Assembly (NCBI GenBank): GCA_016722945.1
Contig: JAEQMT010000010.1
Coordinates: 62,001 to 126,000 of the forward strand
Direction: 5' to 3'
DNA: 64,000 nucleotides
Source of the DNA: Desulfofustis sp. PB-SRB1
Lineage (GTDB): Bacteria > Desulfobacterota > Desulfobulbia > Desulfobulbales > Desulfocapsaceae
Positions within the stretch are counted from its first letter, which is position 1. Each line of letters begins with the position of its first letter. Under the pieces are notes generated by a model, which saw only the letters and a list, made by a program, of their open reading frames with translations, had not been told where the DNA came from and searched no databases. Positions 1 to 8,897 of the stretch are shown piece by piece. A program made the translations under genes and the position numbers.

Positions 1-359
1 TCGATGTTTCGGACGGCATCGGTGCCGACCTCAGGCGCATCATGGAGAGCTCTAAGGTCGGGGCGCGTATCGATGTGGCGGCACTTCCCATTTCGCCGGA
101 TTTGCATGCCATCGCCGCCCGTCATGACTGGAACGCCATCGAGGTCGCTGTTAGTGGCGGTGAGGATTACTGCCTGCTCTGCTGTATTGGAGCGGAGGAG
201 TTCACGGCCATTGCCACGGCTTTTGCCGAAACGTTCGGCACCGATCTGTATCGTATTGGCGAGATTGTTGGTGGTGGTGAGCTGATCTATCATCGTGACG
301 GCGAACCGGTGGATATCGGCGGGCGCGGCTGGGACCATTTTGCCAGGCAGAGCGGGTGA
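1..359 (+). CDS. thiL: Thiamine-monophosphate kinase, C-terminal part
   Basis: The reading frame is open from the window edge (codons in phase with base 3) and ends at a stop at 357-359. It begins with the DVSDGIGADL stretch typical of ThiL and continues through the AVSGGEDYCLL motif of the PurM/ThiL fold. The enzyme phosphorylates thiamine monophosphate to thiamine pyrophosphate in the cytoplasm. The N-terminal half lies outside the window. The neighbour downstream is thiD, so this is a small thiamine group on the plus strand, with a 127-bp gap in which I found no TPP riboswitch. Confidence 0.9.
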   Translation, partial: DVSDGIGADLRRIMESSKVGARIDVAALPISPDLHAIAARHDWNAIEVAVSGGEDYCLLCCIGAEEFTAIATAFAETFGTDLYRIGEIVGGGELIYHRDGEPVDIGGRGWDHFARQSG

Positions 360-486
360 TATCGGCCCGACTACCGGCAACGCGCCGGACTGAACCATCA
401 ACCGTTGCAGATTAATCATCAGCCAACCCATTCATCAGGTAAAAATAGGGGTTGAAACCCGCACGGATTTCACGAGGCGATCATTT

Positions 487-1308
487 ATGGAGAAAAAGCA
501 ATACTATCGGGCGCTCACCATAGCCGGATCAGACAGTGGCGGCGGCGCCGGTATCCAGGCTGATCTGAAGACCTTCTCGGCGCTGGGTTGTTTTTCGATG
601 TCGGTGATCACCGCCATTACCGCGCAGAACACGCGTACGGTAAGCGATATCGTCGAGGTGCCGGCGCCCTCGGTGGGCGCTCAATTAGAGGCGGTGCTTG
701 CCGATATCGGGGTGGATGCGGTGAAGATCGGCATGCTCTTCACCACCGAGATTATTGCAACCGTGGCACGCGTTCTCGCCGCCCACCAGGTGGAAAACAT
801 CGTGGTGGATCCGGTCATGGTGGCGAAAAGCGGTGATCGGCTGCTTCGTGATGAGGCGATGGTGACCCTGCGAGATACACTCATTCCCATGGCAACGGTG
901 CTCACCCCCAATCTGCCCGAGGCCGAGGTGCTTACTGGTTCGTCCATCAAAACCACCGGCGAAATGGAGGTGGCGGCCCGAAGCCTGCTTGCGCGTGGCC
1001 CCGCCGCCGTGCTGGTCAAGGGTGGTCATCTCAGTGATGCGCCAAGTGATGATTGTCTGGCGGTGCGCAGCGGTGACGCGATTGCCATTCACTGGCTGAG
1101 AAGCGCTCGCATCGATACCGTCAACACCCATGGCACCGGTTGTACCCTCTCCTCGGCTATCGGGGCGTATCTGGCCCGGGGGTTGCCCGTCGGCGAGGCG
1201 ATCCGGGCGGCGAAAACCTACATCGAGGAAGCCATTACGGCGGGTGCTGATTATGCAATCGGCGCCGGCCACGGCCCGGTGCATCACTTTCATCGATGGT
1301 GGCAGTGA
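487..1308 (+). CDS. thiD: Hydroxymethylpyrimidine/phosphomethylpyrimidine kinase
   Basis: A 273-residue ribokinase-fold enzyme that phosphorylates HMP and HMP-P for thiamine synthesis. The N-terminus carries the substrate-binding [16 protein letters not shown] motif (about residues 12-27), and the C-terminal third has the anion-hole/catalytic HGTGCTLS motif (about 213-220). Length is normal for ThiD without a fused ThiE. The ATG start follows an AGGCGATC stretch, a weak ribosome binding site. It lies downstream of thiL on the same strand and probably ends the transcript near a repeat-derived hairpin at about 1319-1358. Confidence 0.95.
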   Translation: MEKKQYYRALTIAGSDSGGGAGIQADLKTFSALGCFSMSVITAITAQNTRTVSDIVEVPAPSVGAQLEAVLADIGVDAVKIGMLFTTEIIATVARVLAAHQVENIVVDPVMVAKSGDRLLRDEAMVTLRDTLIPMATVLTPNLPEAEVLTGSSIKTTGEMEVAARSLLARGPAAVLVKGGHLSDAPSDDCLAVRSGDAIAIHWLRSARIDTVNTHGTGCTLSSAIGAYLARGLPVGEAIRAAKTYIEEAITAGADYAIGAGHGPVHHFHRWWQ

Positions 1309-1318
1309 TGGGGTGTAT

Positions 1319-1358
1319 CCTTGATCTTGAACGAAAATGCTCATTTTTCAAGGCTCCC
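1319..1358. repeat. Terminal fragment of the 141-bp MITE family
   Basis: This 40-bp stretch matches the last 40 bases of the full MITE copies at 12867-13006 and 37229-37369 with only one or two differences. The outer ends, CCTTGA and TCAAGG, are inverted, so the fragment can fold and may serve as a terminator between the convergent thiD and nikO genes. The other end of the element is absent here. Confidence 0.7.
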
Positions 1359-1376
1359 GTAAGACGTAAAAGAACA

Positions 1377-2126
1377 TTAGTCGTCTTCGTGGCGATGGGG
1401 GTGTTCGCCATGCGGATGGGCATGACGGTGGGCATGCGGCGTGAGTTCATCTGATATCTCCACCCGGCCGCCTTTCAGTCCATAGATGGTGGTGCAGGTT
1501 GCCGCCAGAAAATCCCAGTCGTGAGAGATGATGACGGAGGCAAGGCTCAGGGTATTGATGATTCTGATAAGGTGTGCACGGGTGGCGGAATCCAGATCAT
1601 TGGTGGGTTCATCCAGGAGGAGCACTGATGGCTGCATGGCCAGGATGGTGGCCAGCGCCACCAGTTTTTTCTCGCCGCCGGAGAGGTGGTGGGTGAGGCG
1701 CTGCTCGTAGCCTGTCAGCCCAAGGGTGGCCAGGGTCTGCTCGGCACGCGCTCTGGCATCACTTACGGACAATCCAAGATTCAGTGGGCCGAAGGCGACA
1801 TCGTCGAGCACGGTGGGCGAAAAGAGTTGATCGTCGGCGTCCTGAAACAACAATCCCACCTCTTTACGCAATAGCCTAAAATCCTTTTCCTCAATCAGCG
1901 GTTTACCTTTGAATCGCACCGTTCCCGACTGGGGCTTGAGCAGCCCGACGATGATATGGAAAAAGGTGGTTTTTCCGCTTCCGTTCGGGCCGATAAGTCC
2001 AAGGCGCTCGCCGCTTTGCAGGGTGAGGGAAAGGCTGTCAAGAATAGGGGTACTGCCGCCTGGATAGGCAAAAGACAGATCCTCCAGGCGGAGCAGGGGG
2101 CCGCTGTCTTCGGGCTTTTCACCCAT
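1377..2126 (-). CDS. nikO: Nickel/cobalt ECF transporter ATPase
   Basis: A 249-residue ABC ATPase: Walker A GPNGSGKTT near residue 45, signature LSGGEKK, Walker B LLLDEPTND and an H-loop in ISHDWDF. It energises uptake through the EcfT partner encoded directly upstream; the two genes overlap by 8 bp. The last ~20 residues are very His-rich (HAHRHAHPHGEHPH), which could buffer or sense Ni2+ or Co2+; this tail is not part of the core ATPase. Substrate (Ni versus Co) cannot be fixed from sequence, but the NikK/NikL-type genes upstream argue for nickel. cbiO would be the alternative name. Confidence 0.88.
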   Translation of the reverse strand: MGEKPEDSGPLLRLEDLSFAYPGGSTPILDSLSLTLQSGERLGLIGPNGSGKTTFFHIIVGLLKPQSGTVRFKGKPLIEEKDFRLLRKEVGLLFQDADDQLFSPTVLDDVAFGPLNLGLSVSDARARAEQTLATLGLTGYEQRLTHHLSGGEKKLVALATILAMQPSVLLLDEPTNDLDSATRAHLIRIINTLSLASVIISHDWDFLAATCTTIYGLKGGRVEISDELTPHAHRHAHPHGEHPHRHEDD

Positions 2127-2874
2127 TGTATATTTCCATGACGGTCAGACCGGCGGCGGCCGCGGCCAGGGCGGCCAGCCACACCATATCGACCGGTCGC
2201 GGCGCCGAAGCGTGCAGCGAATGAAAGCGGCCGGTAAAACCGCGCAGCACCATTGCCTCATAGACCCGGGTGGCGCGGTGATGGCTTTTTACCAAGGTCA
2301 TTCCGAACAGATACGCAAAGGTGCGGTAGGTATGCATCGAGGTTCTGGCCGTAAAGCCGCGCAGTTTTGCGGCCCGCAGCAGACGCTGATACTCCTGGTT
2401 GATGACGAAAATATAGCGATACGAAAACAGCAGCAGGATCCTGAGTTTTGCCGGGACGCGTAAAAATTCCAGCCCGCGTCCCAGCTCGGCAATGCTCGAG
2501 GTAGCCGGCAGGGCGATGAGCAGCAGGAGGATAGCATTGGCCTTGATTGTTATCAGCCCGCTGAGCATGACTCCCTCCCTGCTGATACTGAACATGCCAT
2601 ATGAGAGCAGCGGGGTTCCGGGATAGGTGAGGGGTAGAGTAAGCCATAAAAACAAGATAAAGCCGTTGACCACAAGAACCCGACGAACCACTAAACCCAT
2701 CGGCAGGCCGGCAAGCAGCACAAGTAGTATCCCAATAAGAAGCCCGCTCAGGGCGGTGATAAGATGGGTGCTCAAGGCCAGCACCATGGTGAGCGCCAGG
2801 GCGCCGGCGCATTTCACGCCGGGATGAAGCCGATGCAGAAAAGAGTCGCCCTGGCTGAACTGCTCAAATTGCAT
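2119..2874 (-). CDS. nikQ: Nickel/cobalt ECF transporter T component
   Basis: A 251-residue integral membrane protein with several hydrophobic segments in the N-terminal half and the two cytoplasmic coupling-helix motifs typical of EcfT/CbiQ proteins (AAKLRGF and AMVLRGF). It links the substrate component NikM to the ATPase NikO. The start lies 6 bp after the stop of the preceding gene. The family name CbiQ would apply equally; nickel is preferred because of the NikK/L-like neighbours. Confidence 0.87.
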   Translation of the reverse strand: MQFEQFSQGDSFLHRLHPGVKCAGALALTMVLALSTHLITALSGLLIGILLVLLAGLPMGLVVRRVLVVNGFILFLWLTLPLTYPGTPLLSYGMFSISREGVMLSGLITIKANAILLLLIALPATSSIAELGRGLEFLRVPAKLRILLLFSYRYIFVINQEYQRLLRAAKLRGFTARTSMHTYRTFAYLFGMTLVKSHHRATRVYEAMVLRGFTGRFHSLHASAPRPVDMVWLAALAAAAAGLTVMEIYNG

Positions 2875-2880
2875 ACCCTA

Positions 2881-3648
2881 TCAGGGATGAAAATAGACCC
2901 AGATGACTGCCCCCAGCTCCACCCCTTTTTCGTTGCCGTCCGGATCAGCCAAGGTGTAATCCGCTTCGCTCAGGGCGGCAAATCCCCACCAGCCCGGCCA
3001 GGGACAGCTGAACGAGAAAACCCCGTTTTCATCGGCCTTGACCACCTGGGTGATGTGAAAATCGGTTGGCGCGTTCCGGTCGCCGTTCTGGTTGTAATAC
3101 TCCACCTCCACCTCGGCTCCGGCCAGCGCCGAGCCTCCCGCCATCACCTGGCCGGTAAAGCTGTTGCCGGCAAAATTGCCGAATGGGCGCAGCAACGGTA
3201 GGATTTCAGTGGGCAGGCCAAGCGGTTCATCCCAGCCGGTATCGGCGCCGAAGGCGGGAACAACGACCTTGGTGTAGTGGATGATAGAGAGATCCTCAGC
3301 CGGTTCCCAATAGGGCTGTGGCTCCATGACGAACTGGTAGACCCCCGGCCGGCGTACCGCAAAACTGCTCTGCCAGCCCTGGTGGTCAAGTATCTGTGAG
3401 GATTGCAGGGTGTCGAGCAGATCAGTTTGTGAGCCATCCACGTACACTGAAAACCCACGAGGTTTGACAAGCTCCATGCCAACCATTTCAAAAGGGTGGG
3501 CAAAGGCGAGATTGAGCTGTATCTGGGTGTCCGGCTGAGCAAGAACCGGCTCTTCCGGAATTACCATGCCGAAATGAGCAAGGGCCGGATGAGTCGCGGC
3601 CGTCATAAGACAGGCTGTCATCAACAGGGTAGCACAGGTGTGTTTCAT
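2881..3648 (-). CDS. nikK: NikK-type periplasmic component (DUF4198)
   Basis: A 255-residue exported protein. The start at 3648 is chosen over the longer frame (3750) because it follows an AGGAGG ribosome binding site at 3654-3659, overlaps the upstream stop by 4 bp, and begins with a signal peptide ending near THPALA-HFG. The mature part has the beta-sandwich DUF4198 pattern of proteins found with NikM-type metal transporters. The His immediately after the signal cleavage site could take part in metal delivery, as proposed for such families; this is inference. Confidence 0.82.
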   Translation of the reverse strand: MKHTCATLLMTACLMTAATHPALAHFGMVIPEEPVLAQPDTQIQLNLAFAHPFEMVGMELVKPRGFSVYVDGSQTDLLDTLQSSQILDHQGWQSSFAVRRPGVYQFVMEPQPYWEPAEDLSIIHYTKVVVPAFGADTGWDEPLGLPTEILPLLRPFGNFAGNSFTGQVMAGGSALAGAEVEVEYYNQNGDRNAPTDFHITQVVKADENGVFSFSCPWPGWWGFAALSEADYTLADPDGNEKGVELGAVIWVYFHP

Positions 3649-4265
3649 TGGTTTCCTCCTTTTTTTTGTGACTTGAGGTATGCGGCCAGACCGGCCAGTC
3701 CGATGATATAGCCGAGACCGCCAAGAATCTCCGACAGGCTCGGGCCGCACTGGGTGGCGGCGGCGAGATCACGGCGCAGCGGCGCCAGTTTAGCTTCGAC
3801 CACCTTTTCGACAATGGCGCCAATTGCCTGCTCATCAACCATTACTTGCGGCGATGGCGGGGTTGTCGGGTTGGCTGGTGACGATGGTGGCGCCGGGGTG
3901 GATTCGCCTTGTTCCTGCACTGCTGAAGTCTGGAGTGACGTAAGATCCAGCAGCCACTGCCCGCGGTGGCCTTCGCCCGCCTCGGCAACGATGCGAAGCA
4001 TCTGTTTCGAGCCCATTTCCTCGGTAAGCAGGAAGGTGAAGAGTCCGTCCTGGTCGGTGGCGGTGGTGAAAAGGGGATCATTGCCCTCGTCCGGGAAAAC
4101 CTCAATTACCGCTTTCTTTGCCGGCCTGCCGCCGCTGAAGAAAGTTTCACCGTGCACCGTATCACCTTCCAGATAGGCAAATACGTTGAGACGATGGGCG
4201 AATGCGGCACCGGAGCTGGTGCAGAGCAGAAGCGGTACCAGGAAAAAAGCGGCCGGAACTTTCAT
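3645..4265 (-). CDS. nikL: NikL-type metal transport accessory protein
   Basis: A 206-residue protein with an N-terminal signal peptide, an immunoglobulin-like region beginning with HRLNVFAYLEGD, a Pro/Ser-rich linker (about residues 118-140) and one C-terminal membrane segment (about 178-197) ending in Lys-rich residues. Such NikL proteins occur between NikM and NikQ in nickel ECF systems lacking a fused NikN. It overlaps both neighbours by 4 bp (ATGA), so translation is probably coupled throughout the operon. Confidence 0.78.
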   Translation of the reverse strand: MKVPAAFFLVPLLLCTSSGAAFAHRLNVFAYLEGDTVHGETFFSGGRPAKKAVIEVFPDEGNDPLFTTATDQDGLFTFLLTEEMGSKQMLRIVAEAGEGHRGQWLLDLTSLQTSAVQEQGESTPAPPSSPANPTTPPSPQVMVDEQAIGAIVEKVVEAKLAPLRRDLAAATQCGPSLSEILGGLGYIIGLAGLAAYLKSQKKGGNQ

Positions 4266-4864
4266 GTTTTATCAAGTGATAAGATATCGGGGTGGACGCG
4301 GATAAGAAAAGAGAGGGTAAACATGGTGACAATACCCTCGATCACCATCAGCGGGATGTGGGAGAGCAGGGTAATCTGGGCGACCCTGATAAATCCGGCA
4401 TCGCTTAAGGCAAGGGCCGCGGCCATCAGTATGCCGGAGAGCAGGATGGCAACGGCACCCGCCAGAAAGCCGGCGAGATTGCGCCGTTTGGGGTTTGTCA
4501 GCCATGTTTTGAAGAGTATGCCGCACAATACCGCCGGCCCCGCCATGAGCAGGGTGTTTACGCCCAGCACAAGGATGCCGCCGTATTGAAAAAACACAGC
4601 CTGGAGCAGCAACGCTACCCCAATGGCGGGAAAGGCTACCCAGCCAAGGAGGATGCCCAAAAGCCCGTTGAGCACCAGATGGATGTTGCCCGGCCCAATC
4701 GGGACATGGATGAGCGAGGCCACGAAAAATGCCGAGGTCAGCATGGCGGTGGTCATGATCCGCTCGTAGTTGAGCTGTCTGAGACCGATGGCGGTACCGG
4801 CGACGGTGAGTGCGGCACCGCCCAACAGTACCGGGGCGCTCAGAACTCCTTCGGAGATATGCAT
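4262..4864 (-). CDS. nikM: Nickel/cobalt ECF transporter substrate component
   Basis: A 200-residue membrane protein beginning MHISEGVLS, the conserved N-terminus in which the His at position 2 coordinates the metal in NikM/CbiM structures. It has about six hydrophobic segments and the conserved GPGNIHLVLNG region. It is the first gene of a five-gene minus-strand operon nikM-L-K-Q-O with overlaps or gaps under 10 bp. The imported metal would feed nickel enzymes such as the CODH/ACS encoded at 42.8-51 kb (inference). Confidence 0.9.
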   Translation of the reverse strand: MHISEGVLSAPVLLGGAALTVAGTAIGLRQLNYERIMTTAMLTSAFFVASLIHVPIGPGNIHLVLNGLLGILLGWVAFPAIGVALLLQAVFFQYGGILVLGVNTLLMAGPAVLCGILFKTWLTNPKRRNLAGFLAGAVAILLSGILMAAALALSDAGFIRVAQITLLSHIPLMVIEGIVTMFTLSFLIRVHPDILSLDKT

Positions 4865-5179
4865 GACGAGACGGCGTGAGATAAATTAAATGGCACCGCT
4901 TGCGTTAGGCTGATGGCCCGTTCTTTTCCACCTGGTACGAAGCTATAGGCTCAGAGGCGGTAATAAAAAAAATAATTTCCTCACACTGATACAGCAGAAG
5001 AATTAACTGTCAAATAAAATAACTGGAGGGGGTCAAAGAAAAAGTGACAACGAGCCGTGCCTGAAGCAATGGCCAGATACGGCCCGTTGTCTGAGCGATC
5101 GTGCGTTGTGTTGCTTGTGGCGATGGTCTAAACGACCCCTCAAGCACCAGAGCACAGCTTATCCGAAGCCATTATAGTG
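4865..5179. other. Intergenic leader upstream of nikM, no assigned element
   Basis: About 315 bp without a supported gene. It must hold the promoter and leader of the minus-strand nik operon. I looked for a cobalamin riboswitch (B12 box), a molybdenum-cofactor motif and a NikR-type GTATGA/TCATAC operator and did not find a convincing one. The stretch 4895-4965 is GC-rich and could fold, but I cannot classify it. Confidence 0.4.
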
Positions 5180-5314
5180 TGATGATTTCGTAAAAACCTC
5201 AAAATTGCTTGCTACCGTCATTCCCGCGAAAGCGGGAATCCAGTGATTTTAATTAATTATGGATGTCGGGTCAATTCCGGTATGACGGGCATATGGGTTT
5301 TTGCGAAGCCATCA
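5180..5314. mobile_element. Palindromic MITE with IS1182-like ends
   Basis: A 135-bp element bounded by inverted ends: left TGATGATTTCGTAAAAACCT at 5180, right (reverse complement) TGATGGCTTCGCAAAAACCC. Inside is a second palindrome (5215-5289) containing the widespread CATTCCCGCGAAAGCGGGAA hairpin and the inverted CCGTCAT/ATGACGGG pair. The outer ends match both ends of the IS1182-type element at 25978-27910, so it may be a non-autonomous relative. No clear target duplication was seen. Confidence 0.65.
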
Positions 5315-5336
5315 AGTATGGCCTGCGCGGCACCGT

Positions 5337-5759
5337 TTAGGCGGGAAAGCTGATGGTGAGCCGTTGGCCGCCGTTTTTCTCTTCGGTTTTAACATGCAGA
5401 TCCATACTGCTGTTACGTACCCCGAAGGCAAGGGTTGATTCACCTTCGGCATCGTCCACATGGATAATATCGCGCATTGCCTTGATGATGTGCGCGCCGA
5501 TGGCGCCGGCGGGGGGTGGCAGTTCCGATTCACGATACGTTGCCAGCACCGTAACGGTACCGTCAGGGTTTTCCTGCAGGGAAATTGACTGGGCGTTGTT
5601 GTTGATCCCGTGTAACACCGCCAGGCCGATCCACTTGAGGGCGGCTGCCTCGGCATCACTTTCATGCTGCATTTTGGACATTTCCCGCAGCGGATCGCTG
5701 GTGGCAAAGCAATCACACATTTCCTGAACTTGCTGGTGCAGATTTCCTGAGTCTTTCAT
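5337..5759 (-). CDS. Conserved-looking hypothetical protein
   Basis: I do not recognise this 140-residue soluble protein. The start at 5759 is preferred over the longer open frame (to 5975) because it has an AGGAG upstream and avoids overlap with the methyltransferase gene. There is no signal peptide or membrane segment. The centre has a GTVTVLATYRESELPPPAGA stretch and the C-terminus alternates beta-like segments ending RLTISFPA. An NNNAQS motif near residue 53 is notable. It is transcribed downstream of, and in the same direction as, the methyltransferase and VOC genes, but a 145-bp gap separates them. Confidence 0.6.
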   Translation of the reverse strand: MKDSGNLHQQVQEMCDCFATSDPLREMSKMQHESDAEAAALKWIGLAVLHGINNNAQSISLQENPDGTVTVLATYRESELPPPAGAIGAHIIKAMRDIIHVDDAEGESTLAFGVRNSSMDLHVKTEEKNGGQRLTISFPA

Positions 5760-5904
5760 CCTGTTCTCCTCTTCGTTGCGTAATAGAGCAGACGTACGAA
5801 CCTGCCGATAACCGCTCCGTAACCTACCATCATCTGCAAAAATTCCTACTATAAAGATTATTGATCGGCGAGGCCTCTGAAACGATGCGCGCGCCCGGGC
5901 AAAA

Positions 5905-6555
5905 CTATTTCTGGTGAGTTTTACACCATACCGGCAGAGCTGGATCGAGCCGGTGAAAGCGATGGTCGCGGTCAATGGTCGTATCCATCTTCCGATTGGC
6001 GATCAAGACGGCGCCGACTTTCATCTCATCTTCTACCTTCCGTTCAAAACGTTGTTGATGGGCGGCGGTGCAGAACGGCCTGAAATAGTACACCGCATCG
6101 AAATCACCAATCCCACCATAATGCCAGATATCGCACGCTTCAATACAATGGCTGTCCACCAACTGGCGGGCGATGGCAAGCGAGGGCTCATCTTTTTCGA
6201 TGCCGTGGACAGAAAATCCCACCATCTCGGCAAGCAGGAGGATATTGCCGATGCCGCAGCCGATGTCGAGAAAACCGGGCGCTTTTTGCCATCCGTTCTG
6301 AATCTCTAGATAGGACCAGGCCAGCCTGATTTGTCCATATGCCTGCCGGGTGTCCATGGCCACAAACGGGTATTCGCGATCGGCGTCATTGGTTGAACGG
6401 GGTACCGTTTTTCTGGTGAAATAGCCGATAAACCGGTTGATAACGCCAAAGAGAATATCGTGTTCATCCTGCCGCTCATCAATCTGCGCCGAGAGTGGCG
6501 GGGGTGAAGAAGAGTGCTCTTTTCCGCCGGCCACCGGTTCAGTCGGTGTGGGCAT
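5905..6555 (-). CDS. Class I SAM-dependent methyltransferase
   Basis: A 216-residue protein with the SAM-binding motif I LDIGCGIGN at residues 96-104, followed by an acidic motif II position in VHGIEKDEPS. The N-terminal ~25 residues are low-complexity (Pro/Ser) and the true start could be further in. The start overlaps the upstream VOC gene by 17 bp, suggesting co-transcription. Substrate is unknown; the family includes small-molecule and protein methyltransferases. Confidence 0.75.
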   Translation of the reverse strand: MPTPTEPVAGGKEHSSSPPPLSAQIDERQDEHDILFGVINRFIGYFTRKTVPRSTNDADREYPFVAMDTRQAYGQIRLAWSYLEIQNGWQKAPGFLDIGCGIGNILLLAEMVGFSVHGIEKDEPSLAIARQLVDSHCIEACDIWHYGGIGDFDAVYYFRPFCTAAHQQRFERKVEDEMKVGAVLIANRKMDTTIDRDHRFHRLDPALPVWCKTHQK

Positions 6556-6928
6556 AGGTGATAACCGAGAGTACCGCCCCCTGTGGATCCTGAATCACCG
6601 CAAATCTGCCGACACCGGGTATGTCGTCCGGGGCACGGAGTACCCTGCCGCCAAGCTCATCCACCCGGGCGGCGGTTTCATCTACATCGTCCACCGTCAC
6701 ATAAAGACCCCACATGGGCGGCATTCCGGTGCACTCGGGAGGAACCGGCATGATACCACCCACCTGCCTGCCGTCTGCCTTGAGAACGGTGTAGTCTTCG
6801 CCTTCCATTGGCGCCGGTTCAGCATCCCAGTTGAACAGGGCAGTGTAGAAGTCCTGGGCTTTTTGTGGATCGGTGGTCAACAGTTCATGCCAGCTGAAGG
6901 CGCCGTGGCGAAAATTTTTTTCATCCAT
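6539..6928 (-). CDS. VOC/glyoxalase-like protein
   Basis: A 129-residue single-subunit vicinal-oxygen-chelate fold protein. It opens with GAFSWHELLTTDPQKAQDFY, the pattern of CFP-30/glyoxalase-like members, and ends with FAVIQDPQGAVLSV, which carries the usual metal or substrate positions. The ATG at 6928 follows a GGAGGAATAA ribosome binding site; the longer frame to 6985 adds an unlikely N-terminus. It is probably a lyase or binding protein for a small electrophile; no specific substrate can be stated. Confidence 0.82.
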   Translation of the reverse strand: MDEKNFRHGAFSWHELLTTDPQKAQDFYTALFNWDAEPAPMEGEDYTVLKADGRQVGGIMPVPPECTGMPPMWGLYVTVDDVDETAARVDELGGRVLRAPDDIPGVGRFAVIQDPQGAVLSVITYAHTD

Positions 6929-7007
6929 TGTTATTCCTCCGGTTTTTGTTCGATGGTGTATTTTGGTCTGCCAGGCTGACCTCATGGCATAGATAGCATC
7001 AACACGG

Positions 7008-8354
7008 TTATTTCACCATATACTTGATATCAGAAGAGTAAGTTGGATACCCCCACATGCATTCTTTAAGGGCGTCCGCCTTGATTTTGTATCGTATCGC
7101 CAGGGCAAACAGGTTGATCACCTCGGATGCGTTATGACGGATCAGATGGGCACCGAGGATTTCATCTGTGGTGTTGCTGATCAATACCTTGTAGGCGCCA
7201 TGTTGTTCGCCGATGCGCCGGGATGAAGGCCAGCCGGCGGTACGGCCGAAATTGACCCGAAAATCATACCCCTGTTCAGCCGCTTCAGCCTCCCCCAGCC
7301 CCACCCGGGCAATCGATGGAATCGTAAAGACACAGCTGGGCACCACCGAGTAATCAATAGTCCTGGTATTGTTCTCTAAGATGTTGTGGACAACCGTCTT
7401 GCCCTGTTCATCGGCAACCGGGGCAAGCATGGCGCCGGTCGCGGCGCAGTCGCCGATGGCGTAAACCTTAGCGTTGCTGACGCTTTGCAAAAACTCATTG
7501 ACGTGTACGCCGGCGGCGGAGTGTTCAACCCCGCCGAAATCACCCTCGAGCACACTGAGATTGGGCAGCCGGCCCGTTGCCTCGATGACCAGCTCCGCCT
7601 GGTAACAATCACCTTCGGCGCCATACATGACAATTACGCTGCCGTCTCGTTCGGCTCGCTGCACCGATTCATTAAGAACGATATCGATGGACGCACAGCG
7701 ACTGGCCTCAACCGCTTCGGCAACGATATCGGGATCGAATTGTTTAAGCGGCCGGTTGGAGCGGTGCAGGATTGTCACGTCGACGGCGCCGGTGCGAACC
7801 GCAACGTGGGCAAATTCAAAGGAGATGAAGCCGCCGCCGATAAACACTACCCGGGAGGGCATCTCGGCCATGTCGAGAAAATATTCGCTGTCGTGCACCA
7901 GTTCGGCGCCGGGGATATCAGATCGTCGCGGAACCGCGCCGGTTGCCAGGATGATATGGTCAGCGGACAATCGCTGCTCGCCGACACACACCTCATCTTC
8001 GCCGGTGAATAGCGCCCTGCCGAAAAAGGTGGCGACTCCGCGCCTGCGCCAGCTTTTTACCTCCTTATCTGATCTTCCCTCCAAAAAATCGTTTTTCAGC
8101 CGCTGCAGGGCAGCCCAGTCACTGCTCGGGGCGGTTCTTATCCCGTTGCCCAGCAACTGGGTGGCCATGGCCACCGCTTCGGCATTCGCCACCAGATACT
8201 TTTTCGGCTGACAACCGCGCAGCGCGCAGGTGCCGCCGTAGGGCCGTTCATCGACGATGGCGACTTCTCTGCCGGCTTTGACCAGACCGTCGACCGCAAA
8301 CCAGGCGGCGGTGCCGGAGCCGACCACAACGGCATCAAAATGGTGATGATTCAT
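7008..8354 (-). CDS. Pyridine nucleotide-disulfide oxidoreductase
   Basis: A 448-residue FAD enzyme of the glutathione reductase/dihydrolipoamide dehydrogenase/mercuric reductase superfamily. The FAD dinucleotide fold VGSGTAA is at residues 11-17, the redox-active CX4C in GGTCALRGCQPKK gives Cys43 and Cys48, the NAD(P) fold is FIGGGFISFEFA near 170, and YAIGDCAAT near 295 binds FAD. A dimerisation domain follows. The C-terminus lacks the HAHPT motif of glutathione or lipoamide reductases, so its acceptor is uncertain. It appears to be a single-gene transcript. Confidence 0.88.
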   Translation of the reverse strand: MNHHHFDAVVVGSGTAAWFAVDGLVKAGREVAIVDERPYGGTCALRGCQPKKYLVANAEAVAMATQLLGNGIRTAPSSDWAALQRLKNDFLEGRSDKEVKSWRRRGVATFFGRALFTGEDEVCVGEQRLSADHIILATGAVPRRSDIPGAELVHDSEYFLDMAEMPSRVVFIGGGFISFEFAHVAVRTGAVDVTILHRSNRPLKQFDPDIVAEAVEASRCASIDIVLNESVQRAERDGSVIVMYGAEGDCYQAELVIEATGRLPNLSVLEGDFGGVEHSAAGVHVNEFLQSVSNAKVYAIGDCAATGAMLAPVADEQGKTVVHNILENNTRTIDYSVVPSCVFTIPSIARVGLGEAEAAEQGYDFRVNFGRTAGWPSSRRIGEQHGAYKVLISNTTDEILGAHLIRHNASEVINLFALAIRYKIKADALKECMWGYPTYSSDIKYMVK

Positions 8355-8511
8355 CAGGACTCCTTTTCAGGTGTGGGTACAACTATCAGACAATTAATCG
8401 GAATAATGATTTTGCAATCCGCCTCTTTAATTACATGCCTGCAAGAAAGAGGTTTAAATGTGTCAGATAAATGACGTGAGAAGGTGAATTGGGGATTCAG
8501 GAAGTTTATTC

Positions 8512-8897
8512 CTAGCCAAGTACCTCGACCTTCGGGCACTTCTTGATGAGAAAATCTGGCGAGATGACAGTGAGTTGGTTTTCAATGGCCGTGGCGATGA
8601 TGATGCGGTCGGCCGGATCGGAGTGGGGGACGTCTACTTCGGGGGCGAGGGTTGCGATGCGAGCTGAGATGGGGTCTCTTTGATTTGGAAATGGTCTGTG
8701 ACTTTTTGGAACCAGTCCCATGGGTCTGTGGGTAACTCGAGCTTTCTGTTTTTGTGTTTGATTGCGATTTCAAAGGTGGAGATGGCGGAGATGTAGAACT
8801 CGTTTTCAGGCGATAAGACCTGCCTGGCGGCGGAAGAGAGCCGAGACGGATCACCAGCCATCCAGAGCAGGACGCAGGTATCGAGAATCAATTTCAT
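8512..8897 (-). pseudogene. Frameshifted VapC-type PIN-domain toxin
   Basis: The first part, starting ATG at 8897, begins LILDTCVLLW (first PIN acidic residue) and has the ISAISTFEIAIKHK stretch with its conserved Glu. After FQIKETP the frame breaks at a run of four G on the plus strand (8671-8674). The second frame continues ISARIATL to HSDPADRIIIATA, the third/fourth acidic region of PIN nucleases. One missing base in the C run explains everything. Unless this is a sequencing error, the toxin is inactive. It overlaps the upstream antitoxin remnant by 4 bp. Confidence 0.82.

Noticed and set aside
360-486. TPP riboswitch upstream of thiD (and of cytX at 29231-29340)
   Set aside because: Neither gap contains the CTGAGA or the GGGA-type THI-box elements expected; no structure supported.
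4865-5179. Cobalamin, molybdenum-cofactor or NiCo riboswitch before nikM
   Set aside because: Searched the minus strand for the B12 box and other hallmarks; only vague similarity to a moco-like CCTCTGAGCC stretch, with the rest of the motif missing.
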